Positions 11,766 to 22,743 are shown, counted from the stretch's first letter. The stretch is DNA of 64,000 nt from Trichobilharzia szidati (GCA_944472155.2 OX235272.1:99826020-99890019), one strand, 5' to 3'. Notes: a model not told the origin generated them from the sequence alone. Numbers and translations are program-made.

Positions 11766-12081
11766 GAATATCCTGGGTAAAAAATTCAGATAATGGACTT
11801 TATTGATCATTAAGTTTAGTCTAAGATTTGTAACACTAACAGTACCGACGATTAAAAGCAAACAGATCCAGTTTCCGTAAAAATGAACTGTATGCACACA
11901 TGTGGAATATTTGTACAAGTCTCTTTTCATATATGTGTAAACGAATTAGAGATGAACAGAACCACATAGTTAACGAATGTTTACATAACGGAAAGTTCGT
12001 CTGTGTTTCAATTCATTGGTAATTGCAATATCAATACATCTTTACAGCTGCGTTTATCATACCCTTAGCCACACTTAGCTT
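11766..12081. other. Intron sequence between RTE insertions
   Basis: No feature recognised. It ends with the left copy of the 12-bp target-site duplication at 12082-12093. Confidence 0.4.
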
Positions 12082-12810
12082 ATGTGGGATAATTATTATT
12101 TCCTTTAGTTCCTAGAGGAACATAGGGCTTCAGCCATGCGTCTCCATTGCGTTCGGTTCTCTGCTAGAGTTTTCACTTGGCTCCAGGTCTGCCCACATGC
12201 TTTCATCTCCTCTTCACATGATCTCCTCCAGGTCACCCTTGGACGACCAACTCGTCGCTTCCCTTTCGGGTTCCACTCGAGGGCTTGTCTAGTGATGTCA
12301 CTTGATGGTTTCCTCAGAGTATGGCCAGCCAATCCATCTCCATTTCTTCCTGCCTATTTGTTTCACAATCGGTTCCTGGTTGGTTCGCTCCCAGAGATCT
12401 TTGTTGCTGATCCTTTCCGGCCATCTGATCTTGAGTATTGAGCGAAGACATCTGTTAATGAAGGTCTGTAGCTTGTTTGAGGTGCTTTTTGTGACACGCC
12501 AAGTCTCTGATCCGTATAGTAGTACTGACTTCACATTGGAGTTGAAAATCCCGATTTTATTTTTGACGCTGAATGATGTTGATCTCCACACAGACTTGAG
12601 AGTAATGAAAGCTTGCCTTGCTTTCCCGATCCTTGCTTTGATATCCTCGTCAGTTCCGCCTGTAGTTGAAACAATGCTTCCCAAGTAGGTAAAGGAGGTA
12701 GTTTCTTTCAGGTTCTTTCCATTTATGCTGATTGCTGTCTGTTGTTGTTGGCCAGGGATCTTCATCACCTCCGTTTTCTCTATGTTCACCTGGAGTCCAT
12801 GTGGGATAAT
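12082..12810 (-). mobile_element. 5'-truncated RTE insertion with 12-bp TSD
   Basis: The minus-strand frames 12789-12298 and 12332-12105 are the C-terminal third of an RTE ORF. They start at VNIEKTEVMKIPGQ and run through TYLGSIVSTTGGTDEDIKAR, LLYGSETW and RCLRSILKIRWPERISN to WNPKGKRRVGRPRVTWRRS and ALCSSRN. One frameshift separates them near 12300. The 12-mer ATGTGGGATAAT occurs at 12082-12093 and again at 12799-12810, directly bracketing the element, so it is a target-site duplication from target-primed reverse transcription. The insertion is younger than the degenerate copy upstream. The left end of the second 10-kb block falls inside its homologue. Confidence 0.9.
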
Positions 12811-12934
12811 GATACTAGCTTTTTTTCAGTTAATAGGATTTGGATTTTTGATAAGAAACGGTTAAGCGAAGCACTAAAACCACAACTGCTATGAATGACA
12901 TTTTTGTTGACAAAACAACCTCGCCTAGTCAGTT

Positions 12935-13645
12935 AACTAGTCGATCCTAAGCCCAGTAAAATGGGGAAGGTTGGGCGTGGGGCTAAAGCTGCCCTACTCT
13001 AGGAAATCAATCCAGCTGCTTCAGATATTTCAAAGCACAGGACAAAATTTTAAAAATAAATTCATTCATCACTGGAAACGGAGAGGTAGGCTGGTGGAAG
13101 CCTTCAGGAAACTAGTCAGCCGATGTGTCTTCTTCCGATGAAAGTAAAAATAAGCATGGGGGCATGGAATGTCCGCACGATGTTCAAAGCTATTAATTTG
13201 CTGAGACTGCGAAAGAAAACAGATTATGGTTCAGGGGTTTGGCACATCACGAAAAGCAATTCCAACAGCCAGCCGCAGACTTTTATCAACAGCTACCAAC
13301 TTCGCTCCATTCTGAAGATCAGATGGCTAGCCAGGAAGGATAGGCAACAAGGAACTCTTGGAACGAACCAACCAAGGACCTATTGCCAAACAAATATGTT
13401 GAAGGAAATGGAGATAGATGGGGCACACAGTGAAGAGACCGTTGAGTGACATCACACGCCACGCTTCCCAGTGGAGTCTGAATGAGAAACGACCAGTTAG
13501 TGGCCGGAGGGAGACATGGAGGGAGTCGTGTAAGTAGATGAAAACTTGTGGGAAATCGTGGAGCCAACTAAAAAGGACTACAGAGAACAGGATAAAATAG
13601 AGACGTGCTGTTGTACACCATGTTCCACTGGGAACACAAGGGAAT
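12935..13645 (+). mobile_element. Internally deleted RTE derivative
   Basis: The 5' leader (from AAAATGGGGAAGG onward) matches the leader of the element at 8605 and runs into an endonuclease start reading MKVKISMGAWNVRTMF. About 20 codons later the frame jumps into the extreme C-terminus, GVWHITKSNSN..RSILKIRWLARK..LGTNQPRTYC. More than 2 kb encoding the endonuclease body and the RT is missing. The join lies near 13185-13220. The 3' end has the usual AATAATAATATTAA. The 108-aa frame 13123-13449 is still open, but it encodes no enzyme. It could be a non-autonomous derivative or a simple deletion. Confidence 0.85.
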
Positions 13646-13719
13646 AATAATATTAATTAACAGAAACGATATGAATTTAACCAGAATAAGACCAATAATA
13701 ATCATAGATTTACACATAC

Positions 13720-13897
13720 CATTGATGGATTAAATGGATTTGCACACTGGATTCGATCAGTGGGTAAATGAGGTGGAGTTGTAGAGTACAGGTGTGAGAA
13801 AAATGGTTCCATAATTGACCAGTGAGTATCACGATAAAGTCCATGACGCCATAAAATACTTAGCAGAGAATGGAAACATTCGCACCAAGGAAGTTTG
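13720..13897 (-). CDS. DENN-domain protein, exon (uDENN end and linker), copy 1
   Basis: A 178-bp minus-strand exon with acceptor TTATCTTTAG and donor GTATGTGTA. It starts with one base completing a Ser codon and then reads KLPWCECFHSLLSILWRHG, ending on NPFNPSM at a complete codon. An L-P-W-x-x-x-F/Y-x-x-L-L block is the hallmark of the end of the uDENN module in DENND1/connecdenn proteins, where it follows a C-x-L-C-I-S-like strand. The exon upstream (15519-15609) ends precisely with ..FLLCIS plus the first two bases of Ser. The next exon, 7713-7774, starts in the matching phase. The single frame also runs a few codons past each splice site by chance. No stop interrupts it. Confidence 0.65.
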
Positions 13898-14125
13898 CTA
13901 AAGATAAGAAAAATCAAATATAACTACAAATAACGTCACTTGATATTCTTTACTAAGTGACTGGTGCAAAATTTGTAATTGAAGTCATAAACAGAGTATA
14001 CTGAATGAAGAACAAAGCTAAAGTTGTTTTGAAAGCAACCAAACAGTGCACATCATACGACAAAGTAAATATAATTGTTCTATGATAACATATCCGTGAA
14101 CATTTTTGGATAACCAAAGTTCTTG

Positions 14126-14448
14126 TGTAACGACAGAAGACAAGAGCCAGGTAACAGATCGTTTATTGAGAAAATCAACAAATATTTGTAGATTTTTATG
14201 CATACTATTATTTGTTATTGTTAGCAGACAAGCAACGTCTTCTGATTGGTTGTTTTCCTGCTGAAGGTTATTCTGTCATCTCTTTGTTGCCGTTTCTTAG
14301 ACAGTCCGGTGATATATCTGCGAATCGTATCCGCCCACACTAAGTCTGCTGTGATTGGTTGTTGAGTTCCTCAAGATCAGGCTTTGTCCTTGTTTCTTCT
14401 CATGACCCTTATTTGGGACGTACACATTGACGTCAATTGTTGTCCACA
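14126..14448 (-). mobile_element. Solo LTR, Gypsy-type, minus sense, copy 1
   Basis: This 323-bp unit reads TG...CA on either strand: TGTAACGACAG at one end and TTGTTGTCCACA at the other. In the minus sense it has an AATAAA polyadenylation signal about 45 bp before its end. It is homologous to the plus-sense LTR at 33576-33826, which lies inside Gypsy pol sequence, so it is assigned to a Gypsy-like LTR retrotransposon. No internal coding region and no convincing 4-6 bp target duplication are seen. Confidence 0.6.
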
Positions 14449-15402
14449 ATTTTGTCTTGCAGACAGCTCTCACTACACTTGCATCTCATAACAGCTGTCA
14501 ACAATCAGATAATTTCATTTACCACCTTGATATTCATGACAAGAAAATGAATTATGCAATCAAATAATCAGTTACTCAGGGATACAATTAGTGGGTTCTT
14601 CATAGACAAATGGCTGCAGGAAAGACACTAGACTTTCGTGCATTAAACACTTCAAAATCTAAACATTTTAATCCTAAACTTGAACATGACATTTTTTAAA
14701 ACATTTGATTATCGGAAGATCTTATATCAGAGTTACGGGATTAGTAAAATCAGTCATCACTGTCTGCTGAATCTAACTTTAGTGATATTTAACGACCGCC
14801 CTAATTCATTCTATTAATGCGCGCGAACACACTAAAATATCACCGTTTACATGGTTTGACTATCCCCTGACTTGTAGTTGAAGACTTCTCATTACTTACA
14901 GATTGCATTTTAAATATGGAAAGAAAATCTTCCGTTGTTTGACAACTCCACACGTGTAATTGGATATTATATATTCAGTTTACTTGAAGATAACAGAGGT
15001 AGAAGTACAGAAAGTGACGACGCATCTTGAAAACATCCAGATTGTAATGACACCTCGTACATACATGACAAATCTTGCCTTTTCAAGTTCTATTCTATTT
15101 ACTGTCTTAATATGTACATATATTTATGGTGGGTGAAAGGCAGTTTCAGGTACATGATAAGAGTAATTACCAAGTAAGTCAGTGCAGTGTTACATACGGA
15201 GACTTTCTCTGCGAAATCAACTCCTAGCGTTTTAAACTGTTATGAATTGTGTTACTTAGGATTGATCTCTTTCATCTTATTGTGCTCTGAAGGCTAAATG
15301 CTTAATTTGCGAATCTGATGGAGGAGTCACAACATTCTTTGAGCAGCTTTATTTATGTCAAAGGCTAAATGTCAAAGAAATTTTAGACTTCTTGCTTGGT
15401 AC

Positions 15403-15436
15403 ACTATATATATATATATATATAATATATATATAA
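15403..15436. repeat. TA microsatellite, short interrupted allele
   Basis: A tract of TA dinucleotides interrupted once (TATAATAT). The same locus in copy 2 (25523-25570) is longer and uninterrupted. Confidence 0.95.
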
Positions 15437-15518
15437 GTAAGCACAGGTGAACTGTCTCACTGTGTTGCTGTCATATTCAATAGGAAATTTTGTATTTGCG
15501 AACACCGATACCACTTAC

Positions 15519-15609
15519 CTAGATATACAGAGCAGAAACTTTTCATTCGGTTGGTAGCAGAAAACGAATTCCAATACTCCCTTGGCATCGGTGAATATAA
15601 TTACAAACT
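15519..15609 (-). CDS. DENN-domain protein, exon (uDENN core), copy 1
   Basis: A minus-strand exon with a perfect donor GTAAGTGG. It reads FVIIFTDAKGVLEFVFCYQP, then NEKFLLCIS plus two bases. This matches the uDENN pattern of DENND1 proteins: F-x-F-V-L-T-D, then G-F-C, then C-x-C-I-L-S ahead of the LPW block. Joining to exon 13720-13897 completes a Ser codon in frame. The acceptor is less certain. An AG at 15610-15611 keeps phase with exon 17897-17952 and gives a Gln immediately before FVIIFTD, as in the Q-N-F pattern of the family. Alternative AGs would extend the exon to 15626 or 15629 (adding a few codons such as RSTVEE) but change the phase. Confidence 0.65.
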
Positions 15610-16569
15610 CTTCAACAGTGGAACGTCTGCTTTGTAGTCAATTTAGAAACACCAACGAAATTACACCTTACTTATTACAACAAAATGCAAATTCTATTAT
15701 ACGTTCAGTATATACCTCAGATAGATTAGTGGGATAGCACTTTTTAACCGTCGGACCTGAAACGTAAAGATGAAACAAATAATTTAATTAATCTATAACT
15801 TTTTAGGAAAGACTAAACAGTCAGTTGATCTTAGACTTGTCTCTTCTTCAGAAACAGCTTCACACAATGACAAGATGCAAAAGCCTGAATCTTTCTAAAT
15901 TTTTCGCGAATCGGATTGTTTAGCACCATGAAACATTTCCAAGGAAACTGTTTACGGGTGTTGTTTGTTGAAAATAAGTGTGGTTTTCCCTATCAGCAGC
16001 GTATTTTACTAAAAATAAAAGCTTCTCTCATTTACCATTAGAGTTTTTGATATTGGTTAGTGAAATAAAGCTTTAATATTTCAGTTTAAACACAAATGAA
16101 CACAACGGCCATTATTTTATCATGTTCAAAAACAAAAGAAACATTTTACTCTTCAGAAGACAAATTTTCAAATCAAATTATTTGTGCATGCTTATTTGAA
16201 TGATTTCCCTGGCATAAATTGCAAACAATACCGTAGGGCTTTAGAAAAAGAAACCGAAAAGATAACTTCTAGACAAGAAACAAACCTAAATTTATGGGTT
16301 TATTTCTTTATGGTGATGATTGGAAGCAGTAGCGACTTCTCCCGTAAGAAAATTAAGCGTAGACATTGAAAGAATTACAATACCATAATCTTTCAAACCA
16401 AACCTCCAACAATAGTAGTACTTTAGGTTAGGTGTACATTTCATAACAAGAATGAGGGTGAAAATGAAAGAAATCGGCCCAAATGGGAAAGTCAGTTTAA
16501 CTTCAATTAGTTCAATAAGACCTAGTTTTATAATATTGCATGGAATTTAAATACCCACATAGGGCGGTT

Positions 16570-16940
16570 AGAGACTGGAAATCAAAGCCAGTATCGAATC
16601 CTTTAGTGTACTCTTTCTGAGAACAGCTGACTCTCCATAGATAGAGAATAGGTTACCACTGTCCGCTTCCCGCTGACAGTTATGGACAACCAATGAACAG
16701 CCTATATTTGGGATACATTTACACCACAAGAAGGGGCTCAAACCGAAGTCGAACAAAATACGTGTGGAATTCAGATTCTCTCACAGAGTGATGAACTACT
16801 GGAACTCCTTACCTTATACAGTAGTAACAGCTCCATCGGTGAACGCTCTCAAAGAGAAACTGGATATCTGCAGAGATTTAAATCGCAAGGATTAACATAG
16901 GCAACAAGAGCCTTCTAAACTTATAATCTGAATCTGAATC
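16570..16940 (+). pseudogene. Non-LTR RT C-terminal relic, copy 1
   Basis: Near 16770-16905 the plus strand reads FSHRVMNYWNSLPYTVVTAP, then SVNALKEKLDICRDLN and a stop. The pattern F-F-x-x-R-V-x-x-x-W-N-x-L-P is the usual end of CR1/Jockey-type ORF2. The upstream part is too decayed to read. After the stop the sequence ends in a short repeated ATCTGA/TCTGAA tract, like the microsatellite tails of CR1-type elements. The minus-strand frame 16568-16756 is a shadow. Confidence 0.6.
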
Positions 16941-17896
16941 ACTGGTAGACTATCATTTGTCTCTAAAGAGTGAAATCATACTCAAAAGGTAAGGTGTATG
17001 AAGTAAGAATAATATGAAAGAGATCCAAGATTCCGGTAAAAAAAACTATACTCTTAACAAGTGACAGGTTTTAAACGATGAATTTAAAGTCTCGGTTTGC
17101 AAACTAACGATATCCATCAGGAGTCAACAAGACAATCCGAAAATCGAAAAGTAGATGAAGAGTACACAATTTTCCTTATTTTAATCTTCACGTAGTTTAC
17201 TTATTTGATTGCAGTCCAAAGAGAGTGTGGATTTGAACCATTCCAACCAGAGCAAATATGAGTTCTTTCCATCTATTACTTGTGAACCACCTATCGACTC
17301 TATAGGCTGTTAGAAATTATGTCCCAATCAAACTGGTATTGGGTAAGGCTTATGAAAACTACATTAGTTAGAGGGTGACCAGAAGAGAATAAACCAAATA
17401 TTAATTTAGGTGGAGCGGCGAGGCCATGATAACAAGCTAGATTTTAAAAAATCAGGATATACATCAAACAGTGCACGGATGAAGCATAAGCAGTCTTTGC
17501 CAAATTAAACGACCTCAATCTACCGAGAACTTCGGTGTTTTACTTATTTGCTGACCAGTAGGGTTACCCGATTCAATAAAATTTTAACAGTTATACTATT
17601 CAACAGGAAACTTGAAATCTGCCAAGGGTACTGGGAGTGAGAGCATTTAGGAATATAATGAAACCGAGAGCTGTAAATAATTCGCAAGAAGCAATGTTGG
17701 AAATCTCGTGGTCTACCTGAATATGAACGAGTGTATTTGACTTTGAAATCTGTAAACGTTCTTTATATTTTCACGTAACAAAGACACGTAGTCATATAAT
17801 AAATTCAATTATATTCAGCCAATAACGAGATTGTTTTCTCAAATGACGGAAACCGTGAAAAGAGATACAAGTAACTGTAACAAATATGTGACTTAC

Positions 17897-17952
17897 GGTT
17901 GTGATCTCCCTTTTCGTACAATACATAGTACTCGATGGCATGTTGAACATCC
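17897..17952 (-). CDS. DENN-domain protein, exon (uDENN), copy 1
   Basis: A 56-bp minus-strand exon between a strong polypyrimidine acceptor (CTTTTCTTTCTTCCAG) and donor GTAAGTCAC. In the frame that uses one leading base it reads DVQHAIEYYVLYEKGDHN and ends with one base. Joined to the AG start of exon 15519-15609 this gives ..KGDHNQFVIIFTD. The D-x-V-x-x-x-V-x-x-F-x-F/Y spacing ahead of the F-V-L-T-D strand resembles the uDENN region of DENND1, though the similarity is weaker than in the downstream exons. Both splice sites are identical in copy 2. Confidence 0.55.
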
Positions 17953-18551
17953 CTGGAAGAAAGAAAAGATGATTAACTGCGTCAAGGATATTTAGAAAAA
18001 TAACGTTAGTTTGTAAACTGAATACCTAGCGCAAAGGTCAAACATTAAATGAATTAGCTGGATAATAGATACTGAGCGCTAAACAAGGCACTCGACCTAT
18101 AAGTAAATGTGATGTAGTATAACAAAGAGTTCATGTAAAAGCTGTTGCTTACAGTGATTAATATCTTTTTGAAGAGCTAGTGTAAACATTATGATTTTTC
18201 GACTCGCATCTTGTTATAAAGATAAGAATAACAGTCAGTTCAGCCGACCTTTAAAAACTACACTTGGAAAACTTACCACTGAAAAGAAACACTAAAACTT
18301 GTATATTTGCACGTTGATTGAGCTTAAGGAATATCAAACACTTTCCTGCACAAAATGATTCTCTTCCACGCGATGCAACCGTGTTTTCCAATATCTTATT
18401 CAAAATCCATACGTAAAGTGAAGGGTGGTTATATGGGAGAGCCTGTCGATGAACTTTATTTCACCTGCACGATAGTGGGATAAACAACACAGTGTTGCTT
18501 GTGATTGATCAGTTTCTCGGTGGAGTTGCTGTTATTTCAAACAAAATTTAC

Positions 18552-18694
18552 CTGTTTGTCGAAGATCCTACTTTCCAGCTGCATTTTATTCGTTCAGTTG
18601 CATAACTCACTGTACCTACTATTAAGGCACAGGAACGTAATGATGTATCAGCGGATTTGCTTGCCGAGTCCAGTTAATTCTTTAATATCAAGGT
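18552..18694 (-). CDS. Candidate upstream exon of the DENN gene, copy 1
   Basis: A donor GTAAATTTTG lies at 18542-18551. The frame before it reads SADTSLRSCALIVGTVSYAT, then ERIKCSWKVGSSTN plus AG, and this is in phase with the G that opens exon 17897-17952 (giving Arg). The best acceptor by sequence is TGATTCTTAG at 18695-18704, but that frame meets a TAA about seven codons in. Either the true acceptor is further in, near GGCAAG, or the segment is not coding. No homology recognised. Treat as tentative. Confidence 0.25.
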
Positions 18695-19846
18695 CTAAGA
18701 ATCAGACAGGAGTGTCAAGAACGCATCCAAGCTTCTGAAGAGGCGGTGAGTTCATCCAACCACAATTATCGCTTGACTGTTATTTTCAGCGAATCTTTAG
18801 ATAACAAACAATACTCAAAAGGCCAGTAAATTGTGATGAAAACACCATGGTTGATGCACCATACAGGTGTCTATGTGTTATCTGTCTTTGTCATGAGCAT
18901 CAGAAAGAAGGCATCGAAGAAGGTCATGGAGAATCATACATCACATTTAGGCTTCATTTTTTAAATCGAAAAGCATAAGTTGTTCATTCACCTTCGGATA
19001 TAAACTTGAATTCGGGGCAGTACAAATTAAGTGGGCTCATTGGCAGCGGGAATGAACACTTATGAATTATGGAAATGCCCCAACAAAAGGTGGGTAAACA
19101 CCAGCTTTTTAAAAGCAATTAACAAAATTTATTCATATGATCGTAGTACTTGTAGATGTCTAAGCTAATAACTGATCCGTTGTGATTATAATGCATATTT
19201 TTGTTTTATTATAGCCATTATGCTTACTAGCTCTGTTATTTCTCCTGTTGTTATTATTTGTCATAAAGCAGCTACTATTGGTATAAACACTTTTATGCAA
19301 GCCTTGCGGGTTATCACAGAACTTATTATTAAATACTTGTACTGATTCATGATACTTCGATCTATCTACCAGATGAATTCTGAAGTCACCCAAGTTTAGT
19401 GAACGGTTTATCTACTTGTTTGTCAGACGTTTGCTGATAAATGCCAACCAAACAAGCATGTGAAAAATTGTTATTTCATCGAGACTGTACATGTACTACC
19501 CAAGTTAGTGGTAGTTTTCTTGAACCTTTTCAGAATCTTACGGAAAAACAACTATGTTCCCTGCAGGTGGATGGAACTAACTGACAATACCAAAGGACCG
19601 CTGGCCATAAATGTCTGTATAATTGAAGTGGAATTTCGTCTGCTTTGTTTCCATCACAAGGAGACTGAGTTTCTGTCACATTAGAAAAGCCTGCTAGGAA
19701 GAAAATTAAGCGTTAATTTCCGTAGTTAATGGAATTTCAGAGAAATTGTTGGGAAATAATGCAAAATATGGGATACATTTGCTCATAAGGTGAGATGAAC
19801 ACATAATATCTTAGGGTGCTCTGTGTCTTTGAACCTTAGGCACTTT

Positions 19847-20040
19847 GTGCGTCGGTGGCACAGTGGTTAGGACTCTCGCCGACCATGCACATGGTCCGGC
19901 GTTCGATCCTCTGCCGGCGCACAACCGATATCTGTGGTCGGCCTGTAAATTTGGGCTGCCGATATCCATGCTGAAAATTCCATACCTGTACTGAAAATAC
20001 GGTGTGGAATCAAGCTGTAATCAAAATAAAATAAAAAATA
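19847..20040 (+). mobile_element. tRNA-derived SINE, GTGCGTCGG family, copy 1a
   Basis: Complete element of about 194 bp. The head has the A box GGCACAGTGGTTAGGAC and the B box GCGTTCGATCCTC at tRNA-like spacing. The body contains CCGATATC and GGTCGGCC, then ATTTGGGCTGCCGATATCC, and the tail is AATCAAAATAAAATAAAAAA. Three more copies are at 22417, 29981 and 32547. The minus-strand frame 19867-20154 is a shadow. Confidence 0.85.
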
Positions 20041-20209
20041 TCTTGAATCGAATTTATTAAGGCAGCTGCACTGCATTCTGTGTATAGCTACATAACCCAA
20101 TGTATGTGGTTTTTTACTACATGGTAGATAACGACATCTAGAAGGCAGAAGCACACTGTCTTGGGTGGATTTATTTTTACATTGTAAGTGATTGTGAGTG
20201 GTGAGTGAG

Positions 20210-20503
20210 TTAAATTGTTGTTCTAAAGTAACAGATAATTATAGAAGATTCCCAATCTAAATACTGTATTGGAGGTGTGAACATAGTCCCATTCTCTGGC
20301 AACAACGCGATCTTTTTACCAACAAACTTATCCGAAGATCTACCTTTACATGGATATAAAATGATAATCCTCTGATGACCACTGGGGTAGCAATTTGAGG
20401 GTATAGTCCTGCCCACTGATTGTTGTGCTAGCGTGCTTCCTTGTATATAACCTATCATTAACGATGTTGGGAAAATTTGCTGTAGCCAGAAGACAACTCT
20501 CAT
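20210..20503 (-). CDS. Unassigned 97-aa ORF, copy 1
   Basis: An ATG-started minus-strand frame with mixed amino-acid content. It begins MRVVFWLQQIFPTSLMIGYI, a hydrophobic start that could be a signal segment, and later reads KKIALLPENGTMFTPP and YLDWES. The protein sequence is unchanged in copy 2 (30344-30637), but the copies are nearly identical everywhere, so this is weak evidence. No family recognised. It may be chance or part of a transposon. Confidence 0.2.
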   Translation of the reverse strand: MRVVFWLQQIFPTSLMIGYIQGSTLAQQSVGRTIPSNCYPSGHQRIIILYPCKGRSSDKFVGKKIALLPENGTMFTPPIQYLDWESSIIICYFRTTI

Positions 20504-21985
20504 AATACTATTTCACATATACAATAACCAACTTGATTTCAACGCAGGGGGTACTAAAAGGTAGACAGTAAGTTGAAGATTTATTGATTCACCAAGTATA
20601 AGCCAATATAGCAGGTCAATTAAACAGCAGCTTGACCACATAATAATAATTTTTATTTTCATATAAACATAAATTTACATGAAAATGCGTGCCATTTTTA
20701 CAGGCACGATCAAGTATGATATAATGTCAAATAGTGGATTGTCTACAAGTTAATAATGTTTGAACAGCTAAATATTATATATATATATATAAATGCACTC
20801 ATTGTCTGACCCATGTCGTATCATTATTGAATTAAACAGTAGTCCTCCAGGTTGCGCAGGAAAATCGACTTCGTTTCATTTTCAATCCGTGGTTGTAGGC
20901 ATACGATAACCAACAAATGTTGAGGTAAGTACTACCTTTTCATGGGACTGAAAGCTGTTTTAGAAAAGTAAAAAAGAGAAGGTGAATCATTAAAGTGTAA
21001 TGAAATAGGTAAATGCAATATATCATTAGCAAGTGCATTCATAAAGGAAATACAATGGGAGACTATAATCCCTAGGCTGACAAAGTTCATTTTCAATGTA
21101 TAATGCTACCCATATAGGTCTTACTATCATGATGTCCACTTTTGGTTTTAATACAATTATCCACAAGCCTGTTGTTTTAATTTCATACCTTTTTGTGTAT
21201 TTGGTGCACAACCGTCCCCTATAGAGAATAGGAATAAAATAAGTCTAATCAAATTCATAAAGAGCTATAAAATGTTATGTTTAATGGAGTATAATGGGCA
21301 AGTGAAGACGTTATTAGAAAATGAATGACATGAGACATTGTGAAGTGATATTCGAAGATACGACAAAGGAAAGCATGTTAATTTATAAGATGTCCCACAA
21401 ATGTGTGCAGAGCCCACGTGGTCGCGTCTCAGCAATAGGCTGACCGAATGGTATATGTTTAAATGTAGAAGCATGATCTGTCTAGGCGATCATTATTATC
21501 TTTTTCAAGATAAAGATTTACAGTTGGTTACCATCAACACACTAAAAACGTATATACGTAACGTCACTATGATATACATTAATACTTCTGCGTGTGTTGC
21601 TCCGATGTTCTATCAACGAGCAAAAGTCTAAGTCACCACGGAAATAACTGCTCCCAACGAACAGGAAACCGCTTCGAATAAACAAGTTCATCCAAAGTTC
21701 ATCAGTGTTCACCATCGCTGACGTCCTCTTTTCAACATATTGATGCCTATGCCAATAATGCCGACATATTCATCACGACATTCACAATGCACTGCATATT
21801 CATGACCATATGACTGAATTTCCAGTGTTTCTTCTATCTGTGTATGTCAGTGTTGGAGATGACCTTAACCTCCTTAACTCCATTGCTCACAACATTAGCA
21901 GAACCTAATATGCAGTCTCATCAAGTGGAATGTGTGACCATGAGGAGCGCAATTACTACTGAGTTGGCATACAATACGAAGTCAA

Positions 21986-22400
21986 TTACAATGTGGAAAA
22001 ATCCTTCTTCAGCAACGAAACCGGTGCACCGACTGCGTCATTCTTATATGTCACGAATGCCCTGTTTACAACTTCTACTTGTAACTGCGGATATTTCACA
22101 ACATCAAATGCTTTTTGGGCAAATGACAGCGTATTTTATTCGAATTCCTCAGTTGACAGGCAAATCATACTTTCAATAATATCTCCATAACTGTTGTTAG
22201 TTGTCAAAGAGCTCTAGGAATGTCACAGGTGATTCTTGGAAGGAGCACTAATTACTAAATAATGTGCCCTGTGAAGAAACTCTACCGGAAGTTGCTGAAA
22301 CTGCTCCGAAATTTGAATGTGAGCATCTAAATTGCGCAAGATTTTCTTGATAACGAATGAACTATTAACACTCAACAATGCGTTACTTTGAGAATTTTCT
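21986..22400 (-). pseudogene. Decayed CDS of unknown family, copy 1
   Basis: One minus-strand frame is protein-like over about 135 codons despite four in-frame stops. It includes SSFVIKKILRNLDAH, SEQFQQLPVEFLHRAHY, SYGDIIESMICLSTEEFE, SFAQKAFDVVKYPQLQVEVV and GAPVSLLKKDFSTL. Plus-strand frames over the same bases (21844-22179 and 21993-22190) are open but less protein-like, so I read them as antisense shadows. I do not recognise the family. It has no visible splice sites and may be a processed pseudogene or an old transposon fragment. The SINE at 22417 abuts its 5' side. Confidence 0.4.
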
Positions 22401-22416
22401 CATTTGAAAATGAAAT

Positions 22417-22588
22417 GTGCGTCGGTGGCACAGTGGTTAGGACTCTCGCCGACCATGCACATGGTCCGGCGTTCGATCCTCTGCCGGCGCACAACCGATA
22501 TCTATGGTCGGCCCTGAAATTTGGGCTACCGATATCCATTGCTGAAAATACGGTGTAGCATCAAGCTGTAATCAAAAATAAAAAAAAT
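22417..22588 (+). mobile_element. tRNA-derived SINE, copy 1b, internally shortened
   Basis: Same family as 19847, with intact A and B boxes. It lacks about 21 bp around TTCCATACTTGTACTG that the homologous element in copy 2 (32547) retains. Confidence 0.85.
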
Positions 22589-22644
22589 GAAGATTCAAAT
22601 ATTTTATTTTGTCAATCCCTGCAAATATGCCTTGATTTCTCAAC

Positions 22645-22743
22645 NNNNNNNNNNNNNNNNNNNNNNNNNNNNNNNNNNNNNNNNNNNNNNNNNNNNNNNN
22701 NNNNNNNNNNNNNNNNNNNNNNNNNNNNNNNNNNNNNNNNNNN
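22645..22743. other. Assembly gap, 99 N
   Basis: A run of 99 Ns. Its left edge is the last base of copy 1 and its right edge the first base of copy 2 of the 10-kb repeat. Open frames reported across it are artefacts. Confidence 1.

Larger units (their letters stand above)
12633..22644 (+). repeat. 10-kb direct repeat, copy 1
   Basis: Every landmark in this interval recurs in the same order and orientation in 22744-32798, offset by about 10111-10154. Differences are sparse substitutions and small indels: a 6-bp insertion near 22850, a longer TA tract in copy 2, and about 21 bp missing from the SINE at 22417. The block contains three supported DENN exons, an internally deleted RTE, a solo LTR, SINEs and a decayed CDS. 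Copy 1 ends directly at the N run. Confidence 0.95.

Noticed and set aside
18271..18285. 15-nt micro-exon (acceptor GTTTTAG, donor GTAAGT, minus strand)
   Set aside because: Splice signals fit, and micro-exon genes are known in schistosomes, but 15 nt gives no homology and the phase fits more than one solution. Only transcript data could support it.
19867..20154. Minus-strand ORFs over the SINEs (also 29871-30288 and 32534-32719)
   Set aside because: They are shadows of SINE sequence and recur wherever the SINE occurs.
21844..22190. Overlapping plus-strand ORFs of 111 and 65 codons, duplicated in copy 2
   Set aside because: The minus-strand frame over the same bases is more protein-like. 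Conservation between copies is not informative because the whole 10-kb block is nearly identical.
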